Position numbers and translations under genes: made by a program. A DNA stretch of 64,000 bases from NCBI RefSeq assembly GCF_000153465.1, contig NZ_CH672387.1:4029838-4093837 (forward strand), given 5' to 3'. The notes below the pieces were generated by a model. That model had not been told where the DNA came from and did no database searches. It saw only the letters and a program-made list of their open reading frames with translations. Shown here in pieces: positions 58,196 to 64,000 of the stretch (position 1 is its first letter; every line of letters begins with the position of its first letter). Source of the DNA: Aurantimonas manganoxydans SI85-9A1 (lineage in GTDB: Bacteria; Pseudomonadota; Alphaproteobacteria; Rhizobiales; Rhizobiaceae).

Positions 58196-58984
58196 TCAGG
58201 CCGCCTGCATCGCCGTTTCCGGCGTCTTGGCGCCGGTCATCAGCGCCACGGCGTCGTTCATCGAGGCGGTCTTCGGGTCGATGACGCAGAGCCGCTTGCC
58301 GAGACGGTGAACGTGGATCCGGTCGGCGACCTCGAAGACATGCGGCATGTTGTGCGAGATCAGGACGATCGGCATGCCGCGCGAGCGCACGTCCTGGATC
58401 AGCTCCAGCACCTTGCGCGATTCCTTGACGCCGAGGGCCGCCGTCGGCTCGTCGAGGATCAGCACCTTGGAGCCGAAGGCCGCGGCGCGCGCCACCGCGA
58501 CGCCCTGGCGCTGGCCGCCCGACAGGGTCTCGACCGCCTGGCCGATGTTCTGGATGGTCATCAGGCCGAGTTCGGAGAGCTTGTCGCGGGCGATCCGCTC
58601 CATGGCGGTGCGATCGAGCATCCGCAGATACTTGCCCATGAAACCGGGTTTGCGGATCTCGCGGCCGAGGAACATGTTGTCGGCGATCGACAGCGCCGGC
58701 GACAGTGCGAGGTTCTGGTACACCGTCTCGATGCCGGCATCGCGGGCCTGCATGGGCGAGGTGAAGCGTACCGGCTCGCCGTTCAGGCGGATCTCGCCCT
58801 CGTCGATGCTGACGGCGCCGGAGATCGCCTTGATCAGCGAGGACTTGCCGGCCCCGTTGTCGCCGATCACGGCGAGAATCTCGCCGGGATAGAGATCGAA
58901 ATCGGCGTGATCGAGGGCGGTGACGCGGCCGTAGTTCTTGACGATGCCGCGGGCCGAGAGGACGGGTGTCTGGGACGTGCTCAT
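58196..58984 (-). CDS. frcA: Fructose-type ABC importer ATPase (FrcA-like)
   Basis: A 262-residue single-domain ATPase of the CUT2 class: Walker A IGDNGAGKSSL, signature LSGGQRQGVAVARA, Walker B VLILDEPTAALG, switch ISHNMPHV. Unlike RbsA it has one nucleotide domain, which matches FrcA. It is third in frcBCA and its start overlaps the permease stop. No frcK kinase follows in this window. Confidence 0.82.
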   Translation of the reverse strand: MSTSQTPVLSARGIVKNYGRVTALDHADFDLYPGEILAVIGDNGAGKSSLIKAISGAVSIDEGEIRLNGEPVRFTSPMQARDAGIETVYQNLALSPALSIADNMFLGREIRKPGFMGKYLRMLDRTAMERIARDKLSELGLMTIQNIGQAVETLSGGQRQGVAVARAAAFGSKVLILDEPTAALGVKESRKVLELIQDVRSRGMPIVLISHNMPHVFEVADRIHVHRLGKRLCVIDPKTASMNDAVALMTGAKTPETAMQAA

Positions 58985-60051
58985 GCGGAGACCTTCCTGA
59001 TCCACTGGTCGATCGCGACCGCGAGAATGATCAGCCAGCCCGTGGCGAAGAGCTGCCACAGGACGTCGACGCCGGCGAGGCGCAGGCCGGAGTTGAAGAC
59101 GCCGACGATCAGGGCGCCGATCATCGGTCCGATGATCGAGCCACGTCCGCCGAAGAGCGAGATGCCGCCGATCACCACGGCGGTGATGGATTCCAGATTG
59201 GCCTCGAAGAAGGAGGTCGGGCTGACCGAGCCGACGCGGCCGATCGAGGCCCAGGCGGCCAGGGCGCAGATGAAGCCCGAGACCATGTAGACCGAGATCA
59301 GCGTCCGGTCGGTGCGGATGCCCGACAGTTCCGCCGCTTCCTTGTCGTCGCCAATGGCGTAGACATGCCGGCCCCAGGCGGTGCGGTTGAGGACGAACCA
59401 GAGCACCACGAAGATCACGACCATCAGGACGACGCCCCAGGTCAGCACCGCGCCGCCGATGTTGAAGCGCTCGCCGAACAGCTTCAGCAACGGTGCCTCG
59501 GCATCCAGCGTCTGGCTGCGGATCGTCTCACGATTGGAAAAATAGTAGTTCAGCGCCAGGAAGACGTTCCAGGTGCCGAGGGTGGTGATGAAGGGCGGCA
59601 GCCGCACCTTGGTCACCAGGATGCCGTTGAGAAGACCGGTCAGCGTGCCGACGACGAAGCCGGAGAGGATGGCCAGCGGCACCGGCAGCCCGGCCTCGAC
59701 GCTGAGCCGTCCCATGATCACCGAGATCATCACCATCACCGCGGCGACCGACAGGTCGATGCCGGCGGTCAGGATGACGAGGCTCTGGGCCGCGGCGAGG
59801 ATGCCGACGATCGCCACCTGCTGCATGATCAGCGACAGGTTGAAGGCGGAGAAGAAATTGTTGGAGACCACGCCGAAGACGGCGACCGACAGGAGCAGCA
59901 CGATCACCGGTACCATGGTCGGTGCGCCGTGGAGGAAATGCTGGGCCGCGTCGAGCGGGCCGCGCGAGCGGCGCTCGAAGGCTGCGACCGTCACGTCACT
60001 GTCCTTCAGGGAGGATTCGAAATCCGCTCCCCGGCTGGTCGGATCACTCAT
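58981..60051 (-). CDS. frcC: Fructose-type ABC importer permease (FrcC-like)
   Basis: A 356-residue permease with about ten membrane helices of the ribose/fructose CUT2 class. Hallmarks are SLVILTAGIDLSVAAVMV, GTLTGLLNGILVTK and SLFGGRGSIIGPMIGALIVGV. It lies between frcB and frcA. Confidence 0.85.
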   Translation of the reverse strand: MSDPTSRGADFESSLKDSDVTVAAFERRSRGPLDAAQHFLHGAPTMVPVIVLLLSVAVFGVVSNNFFSAFNLSLIMQQVAIVGILAAAQSLVILTAGIDLSVAAVMVMISVIMGRLSVEAGLPVPLAILSGFVVGTLTGLLNGILVTKVRLPPFITTLGTWNVFLALNYYFSNRETIRSQTLDAEAPLLKLFGERFNIGGAVLTWGVVLMVVIFVVLWFVLNRTAWGRHVYAIGDDKEAAELSGIRTDRTLISVYMVSGFICALAAWASIGRVGSVSPTSFFEANLESITAVVIGGISLFGGRGSIIGPMIGALIVGVFNSGLRLAGVDVLWQLFATGWLIILAVAIDQWIRKVSA

Positions 60052-60132
60052 GTCGTCTCACTCCGGTCGGCCCTGCCATGCCCCTGCATCGGGCCGGCTC
60101 GGCGAAGGTGGAAGCGGGCTCGCAGACGGAAG

Positions 60133-60153
60133 GGGCGGCCCTGAAGGCCGCCC
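60133..60153 (-). other. Hairpin between frcB and frcC
   Basis: GGGCGGCC (60133-60140) pairs perfectly with 60146-60153 around a 5-base loop, 9 bases beyond the frcB stop in the transcript. No T-run is present. It probably lowers permease relative to binding-protein expression, like the one at 40401-40431. Confidence 0.6.
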
Positions 60154-60162
60154 GCTCGTCCA

Positions 60163-61191
60163 TCATCCCCAGCAGCGATCGAGGCCTTCCGCCACGCTGA
60201 TCGACTCCACGCCGTCCACCGGCGCGTCGGTCACCAGGTTGACGCCGGTGTCGAAGAAGTCGAGCCCTTCGGTCGGCTGCGGCACGGTGCCGTCCTTGGC
60301 ATACTGGGCGATCGCCTCGATGCCCTTGGCCGCCATGTCCAGCGGGTATTGCTGGGAGGTGGCGCCGATGACGCCCTCCTCTACGTTCTGGACGCCCGGG
60401 CAGCCGCCGTCGACGGAGACGATCAGGACGTTGCCCTCCATGCCGAAGGATTTCAGCGCCTCGTAGGCGCCGGCCGCGGCCGGCTCGTTGATCGTGTAGA
60501 CGAGGTTGATGCCCGAATCCTTCTGGAGCAGGCTCTCCATGGCCGTACGGCCGCCCTCTTCATTGCCCGAGGTCACGTCGTGGCCGACGATACGCGGATC
60601 GTCCTCGTCGCCGATCGTCGCCTCGTCCTTCACGTCGATGCCGAAGCCCTTGAGGAAGCCCTGGTCGCGCAGGACGTCGACCGAGGGCGCCGAGGGCGAC
60701 AGGTCGAGCAGCGCGATCTTGGCGTCGGCCGCCTTGTCGCCCATCGTCGCCTTGGCCCACTGGCCGATCAGCAGCCCGGCCTTGAAATTGTCCGTGGCGA
60801 AGGTCGCATCGGCCGCATCGATCGGCTCCAGCGGCGTGTCGAGGGCGATCACCAGAACGCCGTTGTCTCGGGCCCGCTTGACCACGTCGGTGATCGCCTT
60901 GGTGTCGGAGGCGGCAATCAGGATGCCCTTGGCGCCGGCCGCGATGCAGCTCTCGACCGCCTGGACCTGGGTCTCGTGGTCGCCATCGACCTTGCCGGCA
61001 TAGCTGGACAGCTCGACGCCGAGTTCCTCGGCCTTGGCCGTGGCGCCTTCCTTCATCTTGACGAAGAACGGGTTGATGTCGGTCTTGGTGATCAGGCAGG
61101 CGCTGGCCTTAGCGTCCTGCGCGGCGGCCGGCGTGGCGAGGGCGGCGAGGCCGACAATGGCGGTGGATGCGAGTAGCGTGCGGAATGTCAC
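60163..61191 (-). CDS. frcB: Fructose-type ABC substrate-binding protein (FrcB-like)
   Basis: A 342-residue periplasmic binding protein with a signal peptide (cleavage after PAAAQ, residue 26) and the ribose-binding-protein fold ([41 protein letters not shown]). The GTG start at 61191 is chosen because GGGAGG lies 8 bases upstream and the signal peptide starts there. It is first gene of frcBCA. By family it delivers fructose, ribose or mannose. Confidence 0.85.
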   Translation of the reverse strand: MTFRTLLASTAIVGLAALATPAAAQDAKASACLITKTDINPFFVKMKEGATAKAEELGVELSSYAGKVDGDHETQVQAVESCIAAGAKGILIAASDTKAITDVVKRARDNGVLVIALDTPLEPIDAADATFATDNFKAGLLIGQWAKATMGDKAADAKIALLDLSPSAPSVDVLRDQGFLKGFGIDVKDEATIGDEDDPRIVGHDVTSGNEEGGRTAMESLLQKDSGINLVYTINEPAAAGAYEALKSFGMEGNVLIVSVDGGCPGVQNVEEGVIGATSQQYPLDMAAKGIEAIAQYAKDGTVPQPTEGLDFFDTGVNLVTDAPVDGVESISVAEGLDRCWG

Positions 61192-61318
61192 GTTGAGAAC
61201 CTCCCAGAACCGTCGGCCAACCGGCCGACATTGACGCGCCGTGAAACGCGGCGGGCCAGCCTCCTCGCCAGCCCGATCGAGCCTACGAAACACCAAGCCG
61301 GAAACGCTGTCAACGATG

Positions 61319-61337
61319 ATAAATCACATTGATTTAT
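61319..61337. promoter_or_regulatory. Candidate FrcR operator
   Basis: ATAAATCA (61319-61326) and TGATTTAT (61330-61337) are a perfect 8-bp inverted repeat with a 3-base centre, in the only AT-rich patch between frcB and the divergent ROK gene. ROK repressors bind AT-rich palindromes of this kind. The placement would let it control both genes. Confidence 0.6.
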
Positions 61338-61457
61338 TTATTGACGGCAGCCGGGTTCGATGCAACGATCCGGCTATTGCGAGCCGTCGTGGAATATGGG
61401 GCGTGGTCCGCCGGGGGCGACCGTGCCGGACCGCCTGAACGCCCGCGAGGAGGAAGC

Positions 61458-62711
61458 ATGGACCCGCAGGCTGAAGGCGTTCCGCCAGAGATACCGTCGT
61501 CATCAGGCCGCATGCGCGGCTCCAACCAGTCCGGCCTGCGCGCCCACAACGAGCGCACCGTCCTGAGCCTCATCCGCCAGCATGGCGAACTCGCCAAGGC
61601 CGAGATCGCCCGGCGGACAGGACTTTCGGCCCAGACCGCCTCGGTGATCATGCGGGCGCTCGAGGCGGAGGAACTGGTGCTGCGGGACAAGCCACGGCGC
61701 GGCCGGGTCGGCCAGCCCTCGATCCCGATGCGGCTCAATCCCTCCGGGGCCTTCACCTTCGGCCTGAAGATCGGCCGCCGCTCGGTCGAACTCGTCCTGA
61801 TGGATTTCCTTGGCGTGGTGCGGTCGCGCGAACGGCTGACCTATGCCTATCCCGATGTCGCCCTCGTCCTCGATTTTGTGCGCGAGGCGCAGCCGCGCGT
61901 CGCCAGCGCGATCGAGGCCCGGCTGCGCCTGCGGATCGTCGGCCTCGGCGTCGCCATGCCCTACGAGATGTGGTCCTGGGCCGAGGAGATCGGCGCACCG
62001 GCCGAACGCATGGACGCCTGGCGCCAAGTCGACATCGTCGCCGAGCTCATCGCGATCACCGGCCTGCCGGTCAACCTGGCCAATGACGCGACGGCGGCCT
62101 GCGCCGCCGAGAACGTCTTCGGCACAACGACGTCGCTGGACTATGTCTATTTCTTCGTCGGCGCCTTTGTCGGCGGCGGGATCGTCATGGGCGGCGACCT
62201 CGTCACGGGGCGCACCGCCAATGCTGGCGCGCTGGGCTCGATGCCGGTGCCCCGCGCGGCCCGCGAAGGCGTCGCCGGCGTCCGGCTGGACGGCTTCGAA
62301 CAGCTGATCAACTTCGCCTCGATCCATGTCCTGGAGAAGATGATCGCGGCCGAAGGCGGCGATCCGCTGGTCCTGTGGAAGGATGCCGGCGCCTGGGACG
62401 AACTCGGCACGGTGCTCGACCACTGGCTGGGCATCGCCGCGCGCGGCCTCGCCTATGCCATCGTCTCCGCCAGTGCGGTCTATGATTTCGAATGCGCGGT
62501 CATCGACGGCGGCTTTCCCGAGAACGTACGGGCACGACTGGTCGAAGCGACCCAGCGCGCCATGGTGCGGCTCAGGCGCCAGGGCCTCACACCCCTTGAT
62601 ATCCGGGCCGGAACAATGGGCGCCAGCGCCCGCGAGATCGGTTCGGCGAGCCTGCCGTTCTTCGCGCGGTTCCTGCTCGACCACCGGGGGCTGTCCGCAG
62701 AGGCAGCGTAA
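61458..62711 (+). CDS. frcR: ROK-family transcriptional regulator (FrcR-like)
   Basis: A 417-residue regulator. The winged helix-turn-helix is at residues 20-75 (SLIRQHGELAKAEIARRTGL then SAQTASVIMRAL). The ROK sensor domain has NLANDATAACAAENVFG and GAFVGGGIVMGG. A full zinc-binding CXCGXXGC motif is absent, so sugar kinase activity is unlikely. GAGGAGGAAG precedes the ATG at 61458. Divergent from frcBCA, it is the likely fructose-responsive repressor. Confidence 0.82.
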   Translation: MDPQAEGVPPEIPSSSGRMRGSNQSGLRAHNERTVLSLIRQHGELAKAEIARRTGLSAQTASVIMRALEAEELVLRDKPRRGRVGQPSIPMRLNPSGAFTFGLKIGRRSVELVLMDFLGVVRSRERLTYAYPDVALVLDFVREAQPRVASAIEARLRLRIVGLGVAMPYEMWSWAEEIGAPAERMDAWRQVDIVAELIAITGLPVNLANDATAACAAENVFGTTTSLDYVYFFVGAFVGGGIVMGGDLVTGRTANAGALGSMPVPRAAREGVAGVRLDGFEQLINFASIHVLEKMIAAEGGDPLVLWKDAGAWDELGTVLDHWLGIAARGLAYAIVSASAVYDFECAVIDGGFPENVRARLVEATQRAMVRLRRQGLTPLDIRAGTMGASAREIGSASLPFFARFLLDHRGLSAEAA

Positions 62712-62762
62712 GGGCGGCAACACGCGTCACGGGGAATTTGATCGGCCGGGCGCGTCGCAACC

Positions 62763-63995
62763 TTGCCTCAATGCGCCATGATGATAGACACGTCAGCAGG
62801 GAATACCCCCTGCCCTCGGAGGAGCGCGAGCCGGTTCGCTCCCGCATCTCTCCTCGTTTTCCCGCCGCCGCCCGATCCGCGATCGGTCGATGGCGCCCGG
62901 TCGGCGAGGGCACCCCAGCTTGGATACTCCTTGACCTCCACCGATACGGTCGGCACCGCCGCCGACGCCAAGACCATCTCCTGGACCAAAGCGCTTGCCC
63001 GGTACCGCAAGCCGGATACCGCGCGCAGCGTCTGGGAGATCGCCATCACGGCCATTCCCTTCGTCGCCCTGTGGGCCTTGACCGCCGTCGCGGTCACCCA
63101 CGGCCACTGGTGGGGGCTGATCCTCACCGTGCCGGCCGCCGGCTTCCTGGTGCGGCTGTTCATGCTGCAGCACGATTGCGGCCATGGCTCGCTGTTCGCC
63201 CGCCGGGCGGTCAACGACTGGACCGGCCGGGTCATCGGCGTCGTCACCTTCACGCCCTATGATTACTGGCGCCGCACCCATGCCGTCCACCACGCCACCA
63301 CCGGCAATCTCGACCAGCGCGGCATCGGCGACGTCGATACGCTGACGGTCGCCGAGTACAACGCCCTGACCAAATGGGGCCGTATCCGCTACCGGCTCTA
63401 CCGCCACCCGGCGGTGATGTTCGGGCTTGGACCCGCATGGCTGTTCATCTGCCAGTACCGCCTGCCGGTCGGCCTGATGCGCGCCGGCGTGCAGCCCTGG
63501 ACGTCGACGCTCGCCACCAATCTCGGCATCGCCATTCCGGCGGCGCTGCTGATCTGGGCGATGGGCCTCGTGCCCTTCCTGGCGGTGCAGCTGCCGATCA
63601 CCCTGATGGCCGCCACGGCGGGCGTCTGGCTGTTCTACGTGCAGCACCAGTTCGAGGAGACCCACTGGTCGGAAAGCGACGAGTGGAAGTTCCAGCACGC
63701 CGCCCTGCACGGCTCGTCGCATTACGACCTGCCGCCGGTGCTGCGCTGGTTCACCGGCAATATCGGCATCCATCACGTGCATCACCTGTCGAGCACGGTG
63801 CCGTTCTACCGCCTGCCGGAGGTGCTGCGCGAATTCCCCGAGCTGCACGGGCTCGGCCGCATCACCATTCGCCAGAGCTTCAACTGCGTGAAGCTGGTGC
63901 TGTGGGACGAGAGCGCCCGGCGGCTGGTGTCGTTCCGCGACGCCGCCAAGTCGCTCGGTGCACGGCTGGAACCGGCCCCCGCCGCAGCAGCATGA
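62763..63995 (+). CDS. Membrane fatty acid desaturase
   Basis: A membrane desaturase with the three histidine boxes HDCGH, HAVHH and HHVHH that hold the di-iron centre, and four helices around them. This is the acyl-lipid omega-6/delta-12 type. From the ATG at 62763 it has 410 residues, but the first 56 do not look like coding sequence of this family. A TTG at 62931 would give 354 residues, the usual length, so the true start is uncertain. It ends 5 bases before the window edge. Confidence 0.82.
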   Translation: MPQCAMMIDTSAGNTPCPRRSASRFAPASLLVFPPPPDPRSVDGARSARAPQLGYSLTSTDTVGTAADAKTISWTKALARYRKPDTARSVWEIAITAIPFVALWALTAVAVTHGHWWGLILTVPAAGFLVRLFMLQHDCGHGSLFARRAVNDWTGRVIGVVTFTPYDYWRRTHAVHHATTGNLDQRGIGDVDTLTVAEYNALTKWGRIRYRLYRHPAVMFGLGPAWLFICQYRLPVGLMRAGVQPWTSTLATNLGIAIPAALLIWAMGLVPFLAVQLPITLMAATAGVWLFYVQHQFEETHWSESDEWKFQHAALHGSSHYDLPPVLRWFTGNIGIHHVHHLSSTVPFYRLPEVLREFPELHGLGRITIRQSFNCVKLVLWDESARRLVSFRDAAKSLGARLEPAPAAAA

Positions 63996-64000
63996 GGCGC

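Overview
This is a high-GC window whose gene content points to an alphaproteobacterium of the order Hyphomicrobiales (Rhizobiales). The indicators are a fructose ABC operon with a ROK regulator (frc type), a RibH2-like lumazine synthase behind an FMN riboswitch, an eryR-eryH-eryI-like tetrose-phosphate operon, a two-ATPase polyol ABC importer of GlpSTPQV type, and PQQ-dependent catabolism genes. The assignment rests on gene families only; the species cannot be named from here.

Layout. (1) 1-10.4 kb looks like an accessory island. It starts at an intact tRNA-Arg(CCG) (243-319). A decayed direct copy of the tRNA 3' end lies at 10223-10248. Between them are a four-gene oxidative operon (SMP-30-like, catalase-like, unknown, DyP peroxidase), a giant cyclase/ATPase/TPR regulator, a complete IS256-family element (8601-10023, with 8-bp target duplication) and a solo end of a related element. 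(2) 10.4-19.2 kb is a tightly coupled exopolysaccharide locus: Hpt protein, BcsB-like protein, a GT2 synthase with an N-terminal MshEN-like domain, a multi-pass GT-C-like protein, a receiver protein with a degenerate GGDEF domain, and an outer-membrane barrel, facing a secreted TIM-barrel glycosidase. (3) 19.5-27.6 kb holds a DUF2189 membrane protein, a second class III cyclase, five tandem small secreted proteins that all end in Asn, and an AraC-MFS pair. (4) 27.6-36 kb has a moxR-bat operon with a divergent MoxY/MoxX-like two-component system.

(5) 36-51.7 kb is a tetrulose/polyol catabolic region. It has a SorC-type regulator whose reading frame runs unbroken into dihydroxyacetone-kinase subunit DhaK, followed by DhaL. 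Divergent from these is an ABC importer (Tat-exported binding protein, two permeases, a small membrane protein, two ATPases with complementary motif defects) and a PfkB kinase. An FMN riboswitch then precedes lumazine synthase and a GlpD-like FAD dehydrogenase, and convergent to these is an eryR-eryH-eryI-like operon. The inferred route is uptake of a polyol or ketose, FAD-dependent oxidation or phosphorylation by DhaKL, then isomerisation by EryH- and EryI-like enzymes to D-erythrose 4-phosphate. (6) 51.7-58.2 kb has a membrane diguanylate cyclase, TusA and a PQQ-associated propeller/ABC exporter cluster. (7) 58.2-64 kb has the frcBCA fructose importer, its divergent ROK regulator with a candidate palindromic operator, and a fatty acid desaturase.

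The strongest candidates for something new are the MshEN-GT2/BcsB-like polysaccharide locus with its own Hpt/receiver pair, the in-frame SorC-DhaK regulator-kinase fusion, and the asymmetric ATPase pair of the neighbouring importer.
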